A DNA stretch of 64,000 nt. Origin: Paralithodes platypus (lineage: Eukaryota; Arthropoda; Malacostraca; Decapoda; Lithodidae). The notes below the pieces were generated by a model that saw only the letters and a program-made list of their open reading frames with translations, did not search any database and was not told where the DNA came from. Below, piece by piece: positions 1-11,326 of the stretch (the first letter of the stretch is position 1; the number at the start of each line of letters is the position of its first letter). Where the stretch lies: contig CM064517.1 of NCBI GenBank assembly GCA_032716605.1, positions 23,014,015 to 23,078,014 on the forward strand, written 5' to 3'. The position numbers and the translations under genes were made by a program.

Positions 1-411
1 AACTCAAAGACAACTGCAGAGGTTGAAGTAACTAAACTAAAGGTTTATAAATACCCCTGATGGTAACAAAGGCTTTAAAATATCCCCAATAGGCTCAACA
101 CAGCTAACTCAAAGACAACTGCAGAGGTTGAAGTAACTAAACTAAAGGTTTCTAAATACCCCTGATGGTAACAAAGGCTTTAAAGTATCCCCAATAGGCT
201 CAACACAGCTAACTCAAAGACAACTGCAGAGGTTGAAGTAACTAAACTAAAGATTTCTAAATACCCCTGATGGTAACAAAGGCTTTAAAGTATCCCCAAT
301 AGGCTCAACACAGTTAACTCAAAGACAACTGCAGAGGTTGAAGTAACTAAACTAAAGGTTTATAAATACCCCTGATGGTAACAAAGGCTTTAAAGTATCC
401 CCAATAGGCTC
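1..411. repeat. 105-bp tandem repeat, about four units
   Basis: Units begin at 1, 106, 211 and 316 with AACTCAAAGACAACTGCAGA and are nearly identical, differing at single bases. The fourth unit breaks off at about 411. The array begins at the window edge, so it probably continues to the left. No reading frame is conserved through it; it looks like a minisatellite or the edge of a satellite block. Confidence 0.95.
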
Positions 412-629
412 ACAATCGCGTCATAAGCGTGAAAGGGTTAATCCACCCATTTCCCCTTAATGTACACTCGGATACCATAGTCTCTATAGCCCACTCATAA
501 CATATCGTGGATCCCCTATGTTTTTCTGTATGCAATTATAACTGTTTGGATTGATTTTTGGATAGAAGTTGCTTCTCAATAAATAGTAAATGTAGTTTTG
601 TAGTTGATTGACAGACAATTATATTCAAT

Positions 630-856
630 AATTGACCACTTGCGAGTTTCAGGCTATAAGGAAGTTGGAGCTGTAGACATCGATAGTAAACAGAAATGCA
701 ATAATAATGTATGTTTATGACGGCTAAAGAGTATGTTGAATTGGATTGTATGTATTTATAAATGAACTACAACCATATTTTAGCTGGTAATTCTCCTAAA
801 TATCGATGTATACAGCTCCAACTTCCTTATAGAACGAAACTCGCAAGTGGTCAATT
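630..856. mobile_element. Foldback MITE with 56-bp terminal inverted repeats
   Basis: The left arm (630-685) and right arm (801-856) are reverse complements with only a few mismatches. Both contain ACTTGCGAGTTTC and CTATAAGGAAGTTGGAGCTG. Single diverged arms of the same family recur at about 980-1043, 1595-1655 (inside the neighbouring element) and 18405-18435. No coding capacity; a non-autonomous DNA element is the simplest reading. No convincing target duplication was found. Confidence 0.75.
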
Positions 857-1297
857 CGTTTGCAGAGATATAGTTCCATAAATAGATAGATATAGGTGTA
901 GTTGACAATGTTGCATGAGTGGGCTGAAGACCATGGTTTCCGAGTGTACTACAACCATATTATAGCTGTTAATTTGGCTCAATATCGATACTTGGGCCTA
1001 TACCTCCAACTTCCTTATAGCCGGAAACTCGCAAGTGGTTAACTCAATCGTTCACACCTATTTCCTGGTCGACTCTTCCCAAATGGTAGAAATATCAGTT
1101 CATAACTCAAATGTTCACACCTATTTCCTGGTCGACTCTTCCCAAATAGTATAAATGTCCGTTCATTGCCCAAGTACAGTTGCTCACACAAATTACTTTC
1201 CATTAAGTGATTTTATGTAGGCCTATAAATTATAGAAGCAAACCTAGTATTTTTGACTTACCCGATACAGGTAAAGTCTGCTATATAGGCCTAACCG
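857..1297. repeat. Noncoding stretch with diverged dispersed-repeat pieces
   Basis: No gene seen. It holds a solo arm of the 630-856 foldback family (about 980-1043). It also holds two tandem pieces (about 1048-1110 and 1110-1180) around TTCCTGGTCGACTCTTCCCA, which belong to the foldback family found again near 20, 24.7 and 29.4 kb. Confidence 0.6.
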
Positions 1298-1594
1298 TTA
1301 AGGGGAGATGGGCCATTTGTCTGGTCCCCCTTCTCCCTCATGTTTGGCCCCATTAGTTTTTAGACGTTTGGCCCCATTTCTTTGTCAATATTAAGACCTT
1401 TCGTGCTATTTAGGTGTCGATTTATTTCCTGGCGAACGGCGAACGACAGTGAGCCTGTAATTTTGGAAGAACCGGCCTTCGAATTAATCTAGAAGGGGGA
1501 TCTAATGGATTTTTTGTTTCTTTTCTTTTAATGGAGGTCTAAGGAGGGAAAAAAACATGAAAATCATCGACTTAAAATAATCCCTTCCACTTAA
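1298..1594. mobile_element. TTAA-flanked MITE, family 1 copy
   Basis: It is bounded by TTAA at 1298-1301 and 1591-1594. In reverse orientation it shares blocks with the copies at 22427-22800 and 25222-25591: the stretch around the AGACCTCCAT motif, the text around ATCGACACCTAAAT, and the GGGCCAAAC/GGGGCTAAAC motif. Noncoding. The TTAA target and G-rich/C-rich ends suggest a piggyBac-type non-autonomous element; this is inferred. Confidence 0.6.
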
Positions 1595-1689
1595 TTGCTC
1601 ACTTACGAGTTTCATGTTATAAGGAAGTTGGAGCTGTATTCACTGTAGAGATCGACATGAATTAGAATTGCCAGCGTGAATATTGGTCG

Positions 1690-2796
1690 TAGTACAGAGT
1701 GGATAGAGAAGGTTTGTGGAAAGTACTTAGAATATACGGAGTAGAGGGCAAGTTGCTGAAAGCAGTGAAGAGCATGTATGAGGGTGCAAAGGCGGCAGTA
1801 CTGTGGAGAGTGAGCAGAGCGAGTTCTTTGACCTGAATGTTGGTTTGAAACAGGGGTGTGTGATGTCCCCGTGGTTGTTTACTGTATATATGGATGGAGT
1901 TATGAAAGAAATACTATCAAGAGCAGTGGATGTTGGTGTATCGCTGAAAAGGGAGGGAATTGAGTGGAAGCTACCTATACTGCTGTTTGGGATGATACAG
2001 TTCTGATGAGTGATAATGAATGGGAGTTGCAGGGTCTGGTAAATGAGTTTGGAACAGTGTGCGAAAAACGGAATTTGAAGGTAAATACGGGGAAGAGCAA
2101 GGTTATGGTCTTCGAAAGGGGTGAAGTCACAGAGTGTGAGGTGAAGCTGAACGGTCAGGCTATGGAGATCGTCAACTCTTTTAAGTATCTGGGCAGTGTG
2201 TTGAGTAAAGATGGGACTATGGATGAAGAGGTGCGGGAGAGGGTACAACAGGGGAAGAGGGTTGTAGGAACGCTAAAAGCAGTAACAAGAAATAGGGTGG
2301 TCAGTATGGAAGTGAAGAAGTCCTTGCATGACAGTGTGGTAATCCCGACACTGACTTACGGAAGCGAAGCATGGACGTTGGTTGAGAGACTCAGACCAAG
2401 AGTGAGAGCAGTGGAAATGAATTACTTAAGGAGTGCGTGCGGAGTTACATGGAGGGATAGACAGACTAATGAGGAAGTAAGAAGGAGGTGTGGTGTGGAG
2501 GTAGATGTGCTGGAAAGTGTGAAAAGGAACAACTTGAGATGGTTCGGCCATATGGAACGTATGGAAAGCGAGAGAATGACTAAGAGGGTGTACGAGAGCG
2601 AGGTGGAGGGACAGAGGGGGAGAGGTAGACCGAATATGAGGTGGAAGGATGGAGTGAGGAACTACATGAACGAAGGCGGTGCTGGTTGGGGGGAGGGGCG
2701 TCGACTGACTGGGGACAGAGGTGCATGGGGCGGTTCGTTCGTGGCCACCCCTTCGGGGATCACGGCGTCAGGCAATAGATAGATAGATAGATAGTA
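1690..2796 (+). pseudogene. LINE (non-LTR) reverse transcriptase, C-terminal half, frameshifted
   Basis: Three frames are needed to read one protein. The first covers about 1702-1800 (ends YEGAKAAV). A second runs to about 1970 with GLKQGCVMSPWLF, the RT block before the active site. The third (1964-2782) carries the active-site region read as DDTVLMSDN, then the KVNTGKSKVMVF block, FKYLGSVLSKDG, and the C-terminal LRWFGHMERM / RGRGRP region usual at the end of such LINEs. The 5' part (endonuclease, RT N-terminus) is absent. It ends in GATA repeats (about 2774-2796), typical of a LINE whose 3' end is a short repeat instead of poly(A). A dead copy. Confidence 0.85.
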
Positions 2797-3057
2797 CAGT
2801 TATCCAAATAAGTGATGTCGCGGCACCAAGTATATTTCGATCAATAATTGGTATCAACACTATCTAAGCATTAATTCATTGTTTCGAGTGAGATATACAG
2901 ACGTGATACACCCTATTCAACATCTGACAGACATTAATACAGCATGCAGCGAGCAAAACGTAATGACAGCGAAGACATGACTTATTTGGCCAACCGTACA
3001 TTCCTGAAGACAAAACCAAATCCATCATACGTTCTATCCATCAGAAACATGTACCAG

Positions 3058-3094
<37 letters not shown>

Positions 3095-4263
3095 TTTCAG
3101 GCAGGTGAGATTAAAATAATAGGCACAGTTTGCATTATTGAGTTTTTTATTGATACTCTCAATTTTTCGTAGTTTTTCTGGTATTTTCTGGAAGTTGGTA
3201 AAGGAGGTTTGCAAAGGGTTCCGACGTTTCAATGGGCGCAGCCATCATTATCAAGGAGAAATGAAGTTAGACGAAAACTGTGAGGATAGTCCTCACTAAG
3301 GGGTGAAGCGAAGATTTTGAGGGGGGAAGACAAAGATAGAAAAGTGAAAAGTCCAAGAAATAAAAGATAGTGGGCTTACCACATTGCTGTTTTTCATATT
3401 TACCTTCAATAATGTACAAACATCCATGCCACGAACAACATATATTTCCAAGGTTGCTAATTCAAAGACTCCAAAAATGCCCGGCAGGCTCATGTTATTG
3501 ACTTAATTTATATTAATTTATTTTGACCACCATCACCATTGATTAGCTCTGCTATTCTTAAAAAACAATCATCCCCCTCAGTCACACTGACTCTCCCCCC
3601 CCCCCCCCCCCCCCGGTCTCAGCCGTTAAATCCCGGTGGGTCCCCTGTCTAGGGCCCACCGTAGTAGGCCCCAGGCAGGAGCTCCACCATGCACATCCCG
3701 ACAATGTGATCCCTCACTCACCCACCCAATCATGTGCCCGAGATCGCATCCACACTTCCACTCTGATCGCCGCCAGTGGATCCCCTGTCTGTGGTCCACC
3801 CAGGTGGGCCCCAGGCAAGAGATCCACCAGCACCAAAACACAAGCGATCCCCCCTCTGACAGTCATCAAAAACACTCTAAGGTTAAAAACACATAAAAAT
3901 TCCATGGTAAAAATCAGTATAAAGTATTAAATATTTCAACAATAATGTCAAAAATGTTCGAGTATGCTTGGTATGTTGATCAGTACTTGGCCCCTAGCAG
4001 TGCACCAGCTGGGGAGCATCGCCAGTGACTGTATCAATAAGTGGTGCTGTAGGTTTTGATTTGATGAGGCGCTGAGAGATCCCCCTCGAGGTCGGTGCTA
4101 CCTCGAAGGGTTCAATACTGGCACTCCAAACGGTATTGTCATGGGATGACAGGTTATGGTGTGGGGTGCTCTACCATCACCACTCGCCAGCAGAGCCCCT
4201 ATGTCATATTCGGTGTTGTCAAGATAGGTTTATGTCAAGTCTAGCAAGACCTATTTAATAGAG
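2797..4263. other. Gene-free stretch with microsatellite, poly-C and a small duplication
   Basis: No supported gene. It contains an (AT)n run at 3059-3093, a poly-C run at about 3592-3614, and a diverged duplication of about 65 bp (3630-3700 and 3770-3840) around GTCCCCTGTCTAGGGCCCACC. The last 200-300 bases before 4264 are probably the 3' untranslated part of the minus-strand LINE that follows. Confidence 0.55.
3059..3093. repeat. (AT)n microsatellite
   Basis: An uninterrupted TA dinucleotide run of about 33 bases. Confidence 0.95.
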
Positions 4264-5548
4264 CTAGGGGTTATTTTTCGTAAATATTGGGAGAGGCTCA
4301 TTTTGTACTCTGTTCATCGATTTAGGAAACCAGGCATGTTCACGATTGTTGTCTTCTTCAATTAACATTAAGTAATTAGGATCTTGCACTCTGCTCAATC
4401 TTTCCCAGGTGTTTCTTGCTCTGTGGTACAATCTGACATTAATTGGTGACACGTTGCTGAGGTGGTGGAGTTCCTCTGTATTTCTTGTATATGGATAATG
4501 CTCGTTGTATGCAAATCTCAATGCTTTATTTTGAATTGTTTGTAAAATTAATGTTTGTGTCCTGGTAAGGCAAATCAAGGGAATTGCTGGGTATTCTAAT
4601 AATGGGAGTATGTATGCTTTCACAAGATGCAGTTTGATTTTTGTTGGTAATAAATTAAATTTGTACAGTTTTGTTAGTGCCCAGTTTGTTTTATTTTTTA
4701 TTTCTTTGACACACTTTGTAATGCCTTGTTTTGATATTTTTAGTCCCAGCAATTTTCCTTGACTGTCTTGTTCCAGCAGATCACCATTTAATATTATGTC
4801 TTCGGTGATGTTTTTGGCAATTGGTATAATGGTAAATTTATTTGTGTTAGTTTTTATTTTCCATTTATTTTCAAAGATGTTAATTTTGTTTATTTCACTT
4901 GCCACCCTCTCTGCCATCATGAGTTTTGATTTGCCTCGGTAAGTTATCACCTGTGTAATGTCATCTGCGTATAGTATATTGAGACAATCATTTGCTGGTT
5001 GTGGTATGTCTGCAGTATATATTGAGTAGAGGATGGGGGATAGAATACATCCTTGTGGAACTCCACTCTTCAGCTCAAACTCTGGTCCCAGTACTTCACA
5101 TTCTTATTCGTGCTGTTCTGTCCATAAGGAAGTCGCACAGTGTTGCTTCAAGGTGTCTTGGCAGACCCAGTTTTAGTATTTTATATTTCAATCCCTCGTA
5201 CCAAACTTTATCGAACGCCTTGCTCACGTCTCGAAGTACTATGTGGCATTGATGTTTCTTTGCTAGTGCTTGAGCTATTTTTTCGTAGACTAGTGCTATT
5301 GCTGTTGTGGTACTTCGGCCTGCTCTGAATCCGTGCTGTTCATGTGGTATAAGGTTATTCTTGTATAGGTGGTCTTGAAGTCTTGTGAATAAACATTTCT
5401 CAAATAGTTTGCCCGGTACTTCTAGCAATGATATTGGGCGGTATGATAGAGGATCTCTTGGACATTTATTTGGTTTTAGAATTAGGTGAAGCATAGCTAC
5501 CTTAGAAGGTGATAAGTCGAGTTTATATAGGCGATACAAGATCAAGAG
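4264..5548 (-). pseudogene. Jockey-like LINE reverse transcriptase, 5'-truncated, frameshifted
   Basis: On the minus strand the RT starts in mid-domain at about 5545 with LSYRPISLLEVPGKLFEKC, HGFRAGRSTTTA and DVSKAFDKVW. It loses frame at about 5100, and continues (open to 4264) with SGVPQGCILSPILY and the active site ILYADD. The thumb and C-terminal region with YILPLLEYPAIPLI follow. The two halves are separated by a one-base shift. The block arrangement is that of Jockey-type arthropod LINEs. Endonuclease and ORF1 are missing. It abuts the Penelope-like element at about 5550. Confidence 0.85.
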
Positions 5549-5554
5549 AGGGTT

Positions 5555-7354
5555 TATTGTGCGCTAGCTGCACGCTGGTTGGCTAACCTAAGACTAGCTC
5601 TGGTAGGCTGGCCGGACGCAGGAGTGGGCGGGGCCTCTGCGTCGTTCGTCTGCGTGTGTGGAGGGGGCATTCCTATGATTCCTGGGGGGCCTCGCTGTGG
5701 AAGGGCGTGCCGAGGGTAGGATCTGGCTGTATTCCGCTTGTGTGTTTAAAGTAGGTTGGTATGTTTGTATATATATATATATATATAGCTTCAAGATGAA
5801 TAGGCGGCGTGAGCATAGGCGTGAGTCTATTTCTTTATCAAGAATAGAGGTGCGTTTATCTAAGTCGGGTCTGGTGAGTTCCTGATGGTGTGAGGATGTG
5901 TGGTAGTGGTCCTTGATAGCTCCGGCTTGAAGGTGGAAGGTAAGGCGACGTGACAGACGAGTCCTTGTCAAACCGACATAAGTGTGAGGTCCACAGTCCT
6001 CACTGTTACAGGTGTGTCGGTATATGACATGGTCCTCTTGTGACGGTTTCTTAGCGGTAGCCGGGCTGTTGCGAATGACTAGTTGTGATGTTTTCCTCGA
6101 TTTGTAGTATATGGTGAGTTTAAAGTGTTGATCAGGGGTTGTAGTTTTAACGTTGTTGCTGATAATGTCTCATTATGTTTTCGTCTGTCTTGTGATCTGA
6201 GGACATGTGGTTTTTATAGTAAATTTTTATGTATTCAGTGTTTGTATTAGTAGGCATGTCGTTTTTGTACCATGTTTCAAGGTGTTTGTTGATGGTGTGG
6301 GCGATTTCCGAGTTACTGTACCCATTGTTTACAAGCACCTGGGTGAGCCTCTCGAGTTCCTTGTGTGTGTCTCGCCAGGAGGTGCAGTGTGATAGGGCTC
6401 TCCTGACGTAGGCGGCGATGGTGGACCGTAAATATCGCTGGGGGCATTCACTTTCGCCGTTGAGACATAATCCGTTGTTGGTGGGTTTGGTGTAGACAGT
6501 GGTGGTAAAGCCTGAGGTGTTGTTGTTTACGAGGACATCAAGGAAGGGGAGATGACCGTTAGAGGACTCCTCGAAGGTGAAGTTTAGACTGGAAGAGGCG
6601 ATGAATCGTTGTTGAAGGTCACGTAGCTCCTGTGGGTCCTTCACATGCACGAAGATGTCGTCCACATATCTGCAGTAGACGGAGGGGCGGTTGGTAGTCA
6701 GGAGCTCTTCTTCCGATTCTTCGATGGTGCCCATGTAAAAATTGGCAAAGAGGACTCCTTGGGGACTGCCCATTGCCACACCATCGACCTGCTGGTACAT
6801 TGTCACCTCGCGGGCAGGTGAAGGGCGCCTCTTTGGTGCATATTTCCAGCAACGTCTTCAGGGCTGTTTCTGGGAGGTCTAAGGGCGTGTTGTCTGGGCA
6901 GTGGTAGACTCGATGTAGGATGAGCTCAATGGTGCGGTCCACAGGCACGTTGGTAAAGAGACTCTCTACATCTAGGGAGGCGATGATATGGTCGTCAGTA
7001 GAGGGGGCATCTCTTAAAATCCCCAGGAAGTCAGCTGACAAGGAAAGACTGTACTGGCTTGGGGGTGTAGGGGGTCAGAAGTTTGTTCAAAGTCTTGGCA
7101 ATTTGGTAGGTGGCGGTAGGGATCTGGGAGATTATGGGGCGAAGGGGGTTACCTGGTTTGTGGGTTTTGACTGTGCCGTAAGCGTACCCAGGGGAGAAGT
7201 CACCGATGAGTTTTTTTAAGGTGGATCCCTCCTGTCTTTGCGTTAATGGCGGTGATGGTGGTGTTGGTTTTCCGCTTTATTTCCTCGGTGGGGTTACGGG
7301 TGATTTTCCGGAATTTTGTAGAGTCGCTTAGGATGTGGTCCATCTTCTGCAGGT
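5555..7354 (-). pseudogene. Penelope-like element: reverse transcriptase and GIY-YIG nuclease (main part)
   Basis: Penelope-like elements encode a telomerase-related RT followed by a GIY-YIG endonuclease. Read on the minus strand: HILSDSTKFRKIT and GYAYGTVKTHKPGNPLRP (about 7335-7130); IASLDVESLFTNVPVD (about 6990); the loop VDGVAMGSPQG (about 6790); the catalytic YVDD (codons at 6657-6668); NGHLPFLDVLV; and then the nuclease part with a Cys pair in HTCNSEDC and the YIG-equivalent HTYVGLTRTRLSRRL (about 5990-5945). There are at least three frameshifts (near 7180, 7040 and 6815), so it is dead. An in-frame (AT)n run at about 5766-5787 lies behind the nuclease. The N-terminal part is displaced to 16051-17202 by two insertions. 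Confidence 0.88.
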
Positions 7355-7890
7355 ATTATAGGTTTGACTCCTGTAAGGAGATTAGGAAAACCTAATATTT
7401 AGTAGTGGCCCCGTAATCATTGACGAACATGCCTATTACATAAGGCATCCTCTTCAAACACTAATCCGCCGTAGTTTGAATCTACCGCGCAGAGCATTTA
7501 AAAACTGAGGAGCCTTCATCATGAGCGCACGCGACCTCACTCATGGCTTCAGTCATTATGAATTGGGTTCTCACTACGAAAAAACTTCGTAAAAAATAAA
7601 AACAAAAAGAAAATAAGAATAACTATCCAATAAGCTTTCCATCATATCGTGGATGTACTTGTGTGGATTTCTGACCAGACGCTGATTCAGGCGTCATTCC
7701 TCCTTCACTGACATATCAAGTAAACCAAAATCCTTAATACATCAACGAATGGGAAGGGGACGGTCGGGAGGGCCCCAGTCGTCAATGATTACGGGGCCAC
7801 TACTAAATATTAGGTTTTCCTAATCTCCTTACAGGAGTCAAACCTATAATTTATTAGTGGCCCCTCCATCATTGACGAACATGCCTGATA
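7355..7890 (-). repeat. DIRS copy A 3' terminal repeat and internal complementary region
   Basis: 7358-7427 is repeated inverted at 7778-7848, ending in ACAGGAGTCAAACCTATAAT. The block 7425-7745 is the reverse complement of the element's other end (15749-16026). At 7835-7870 the sequence runs from the element's 3' tip straight into its 5' tip (AACCTATAATTTATTAGTGG), which is the end-to-end junction expected of a DIRS internal complementary region. Each terminal block can form a small hairpin, CTCCTgtaAGGAG. Confidence 0.85.
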
Positions 7891-8447
7891 TCTAAGACTG
7901 GAGGGGGACATTCGTAATCATATCATAACTCTAGAAAAGCAGATAATAAAAACAACCACATAGTATTCTTACTTTTGAAAAATGTATTTAATACGGCGTA
8001 GGCCGGAAATATACAAGAAAAAGGGGGTTCAGGCAGGTGCGTGCTTCAAAGAAGCCTGCCTGACAAAAATAGGTAACCCTGAAGATTCTGAACACAGATC
8101 TGTAGTTACAAAAGGCACCCCACTCAACGAGTGGTGACAAATAATAAGTTATAAGTTTATATGTGCACATCATAAACCCCAAAATACATGTGGAGATCAA
8201 TTGCTAATGAACTCCATTGAACTAATGTTACATTGCTTTCGCAGCTAAAACTACTATAACAACACCGTTGTTTTGTACTAAACTTTGTACTAGCACAAAT
8301 TCTCTCAGAGAAATTTTCATATCACATTTCAACCTTAAATTGTATCACAGTTCTCATACTCCGGCGGGGTCTAGGGTGTCCTATGTCAACTGACTGCACC
8401 CCCCCCCCCCTTTCCTTGAAAATAAACATAAGTGACTGCAGGGCCAC

Positions 8448-11217
8448 CTAGACCCTCTGCCTTAAAGCTATACATGGTAAGGAAGGTTTGTCTAGAGCAA
8501 CTGACAAGTATCTAGAGAGAAACGTATGATTAGACGCCCACAACTGTGTGGACGCAATATCTTCAACTGAAAAGTTTTTCAGGAAACGTAAAGAGGCCGC
8601 CCACTTGCGTAAATCGTGGGCCCTACCCACAACGCCGGGATTACTCTCTTTAATGACTTCTACTAGAAGAGAGGCTAATCGCCGTTTAAGTAAGCGTTTA
8701 CCCGTACTCGCTACCCATAAAGCACCTTGGGGGTTATGAGGAGCTATTCTTAAATATTTGGTTAGAGCTTGCACTGGACATAAATTATGATGCACCTTTC
8801 CCCTTTTTAACGCCGGCACCGTGAATTCAGAAAACACGTGTGCACTATGCTCATTCTTGGCTACAAACGCCGGGGAGGGTGCAATGGAAATTGAATCATT
8901 AAGTCTACCAAACCTAAGACAATTAGGTGTGTTGCTCATCGCCGCCAGCTCAGACACTCTGTTTCCGGTGGCCAAAGCCAAAAGGAAAACTGCCTTCTTT
9001 AAGATTAAAGCAAAGTCTGCAGTATTTTGATACAGACGAGAATGAAGTAAAGACAAAGCTTTGTCCAGAGACCAAGTAGGCATGAGCTGACGGGGAGGTG
9101 GGCGGAGTTTAAAACACGCTCTCATAAATCCTGTTTCCTCCGCCACCGGTATGGATAGACCTGTAAGGTCGAAAAAGGGCACTCTAATCGCAGTTAAGTG
9201 ATTCTTCAGAGTAACCACAGATAAACGTTTCTGCTCAAACAGATAGTTCAAGTAATTAAAAACCAATGCCACTGAGGGTACAGTTTGTTCCGTTCTAACA
9301 ATCCAAGAAGTAAAAGCTTTCCAATGAGATTGATATTGTCGCTTAGTAGACTGAGTATATTGATTGAGCAATTTATTGGTCACATCCCTGCCGTATGGTG
9401 CTAGCCACTTGGCCTCCTGAATGTCCATAATGCAAAAGTCAGCGAGGTCTCTAGGTTGCCAATCGTGTCTAAGTGGAAGTACCTGACCGGGAGCGATACC
9501 GGGTCCGGGCACCACATTATTAACTGCTGGCACCACACCTGCGCCGGCCACAGGGGCGCGATTAGCGAGACTAAGCCTCGATAAACTCGTAGTTTGTTCA
9601 CTACGTGGCACATTAGTGACGCATCTGGCGGTGGAAACAGATAGATGGAGCTCCATCTGTTCCAGTCTGTCACTAGGGCGTCTGGCCCCCCTGCCGGCGT
9701 TATCGTCCGGCGGGTGAGGTAAAGAGGGAGCTTGTGAGTCTCCTCGGACGCAAAAAGATCCACTTGTGGATGGGAGAGCTCCGCAATCATTAGGTCGAAA
9801 ATGGGTTGCTTGAGCTCCCATTCTACTGTCGTGCTCTGTCTCCGGGACAGAGCGTCTGCCCAGACGTTCGCTACGCCTGGGAGATAAGATGCGTGAAGAT
9901 AAATATCTAGACTGGTGGCTAGAACAAAAATCTCTTCCGACACGAGTAGCAACTTCCTTGACCTCGTTGACCCTTGTTTCTGAATACAGTGAACTGCATT
10001 CAGATTGTCCATTCTGAAGGCCACTGACTTGCCCCGTAACGCCGGGCCGTGAGCCTGAAGGAAATACAATGGGACTAGTAACTCTTTGACATTTATGTGA
10101 GCGATTTCTAAGTGGGACCAAAGTCCCTGACCCTGGTGCCCCTGATTTGACTGAAATCCCCACCCTATGGTGCCTGACGCATCCGTGTCTACCCATACCG
10201 TTGGAGGAGGAGAGGTCCATGACATGATTGAGTGCAATGTTTCCCTCTTCGCCCAGACCGCTAGTAAGGTGTGGATTAATTTTGGTATGGGCCATAATTT
10301 TTCCCGCCGGTAAGAGTGGGAAATATTTGTTGCCCTCCAATATTAATCGTTTTACTTTCAACCGGCCCAACTTGACAGTTAGCTGAATCCAGTTGAGAGA
10401 GCCGACCAGAGACTCCCAGACTCTTCGTGTCGTAGTCAGACTGTGAAGAAACCTGAACAGTTTCCTGCGAAACCTGTTGCGATTGTCCACACTCTGACTC
10501 AGAGTGAGAGCGGCGGTGTCCCAGACCAGCCCTATCCACTGAATTACTCTTGAGGGAACAAGGTTTGACTTTACCAGATTTACCTTGAAGCCTAGAGTTT
10601 TGACATGATTTAAAATGATATTGACATGTTTTATGCATAATTGTTGTGTCTCTGCCACCACCAGCCAGTCGTCTAGATACCACAACACTCTGATTCCCTG
10701 TTTTAACAATGGCATCAGGGCTTGCCTGACTAGTTTTGTGAATAATCGAGGTGCTAGGTTCAAACCGAACGGCATCCTCTGAAAAACAAAATTTTGGTGC
10801 CTGATCCTCAAGGCCAGAAACCTTTGAAATCTTTTGTTGACCGACACGTGCCAATAGGCGTCTGTCAGGTCTAGGGAACACATCCAGCCACCCGGCGGAA
10901 GTGTTAGCCTGATTTGATGAACTGTTAACATTCTGAAAGACTCGTTGTAAATGTGAAGATTCAGATACGACAGGTCTACGACCGGCCTCATCTGAACACT
11001 GTCCCGTTTGGGAACCAAAAACAGTTTTGACGTGAATACAGGGTAATCTGGGGGTACCGGGATGATGACATTCTTGGCAATCATCTTCTGGACCAGCAGC
11101 TCCACCTCTAATGAAACACAATTTGCCGTTGTCGGCTGACGTAAGCGAGGTCGCCGGAGCCACTGCCAAGTGATGCCTTTGCGTGCCACCATCCGTGCCC
11201 AGGTTTTTAACGGCCAT
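8448..11217 (-). CDS. Tyrosine recombinase (YR) in a long frame overlapping pol
   Basis: The C-terminal third (about 9480-8448) is a tyrosine recombinase, which integrates a circular DNA intermediate of DIRS elements. It has an N-terminal SAM-like region (QYTQSTKRQYQSHWKAF), the first catalytic Arg in ATGNRVSELAAM (about 8940-8970), the box HDLRK (8604-8618), and the nucleophile Tyr in FLSRYLS (codon 8508-8510). As it stands the frame is open from 11306, because a one-base A-run difference at 10298-10302 joins the RT frame to it. Without that base the frame would continue into the alternative frame 10276-11256. I chose 11217 as start: it is the first ATG after the gag stop and has good context (AGCATGG). 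The roughly 580 codons upstream of YR overlap RT, RNase H and MT in another frame; their function is unknown. Confidence 0.8.
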
Positions 11218-11326
11218 GCTTGGTGACACGTTCGGAACGACCCAGTTAGCAGACAAGGGTTCGCCGGCTGTACTTCCCTCGGTTCCTCCGGCTCTAAGGT
11301 AGGCACTGGGAGTGAGAAAGACTTTA
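9401..11326 (-). CDS. DIRS pol: reverse transcriptase, RNase H, DAM-like methyltransferase region
   Basis: No ATG opens this frame near its start; it begins in phase -1 to gag and is probably reached by frameshifting at 11327-11333. RT (about 11200-10310) shows KLFLVPKRDS, MRPVVDLSYLN, SLDLTDAYWHV, MPFGLNLAPRLF and the active site WYLDDW (about 10664-10682). RNase H follows in the other frame (10237-9830) with VWVDTDASGTIGWGF, a Glu in NVKELLVPLYF, an Asp in FRMDNLNAVHC and ADALSR. The last part (QVDLFASEETHKLPLY ... YLFPPPDASLM) corresponds to the DAM-like methyltransferase region of DIRS elements. RT and RNase H are offset by a single extra A at 10298-10302 compared with copy B. Either this is a recent inactivating insertion or the run is slippery. 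Stop at 9401. Confidence 0.85.

Noticed and set aside
1727..2248. 173-codon minus-strand open frame
   Set aside because: It is the antisense shadow of the LINE RT on the plus strand; no motif of its own.
3190..3260. Possible hammerhead ribozyme or Penelope terminal motif (GTTCCGACGTTTCAATGGGC)
   Set aside because: The conserved CUGAUGA...GAAA core could not be found in proper arrangement.
3592..3905. Pro/His-rich short open frames after the poly-C run
   Set aside because: Explained by base composition and a local 65-bp duplication; no start context or similarity.
5560..5580. Small hairpin GTGCGCTAGCTGCAC as an insertion end
   Set aside because: Imperfect and not repeated elsewhere in the window; the boundary between the LINE and the Penelope element is approximate.
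10276..11256. 326-codon minus-strand frame as an independent gene
   Set aside because: It overlaps RT fully and would join the recombinase frame; treated as part of the overlapping frame, not a separate gene.
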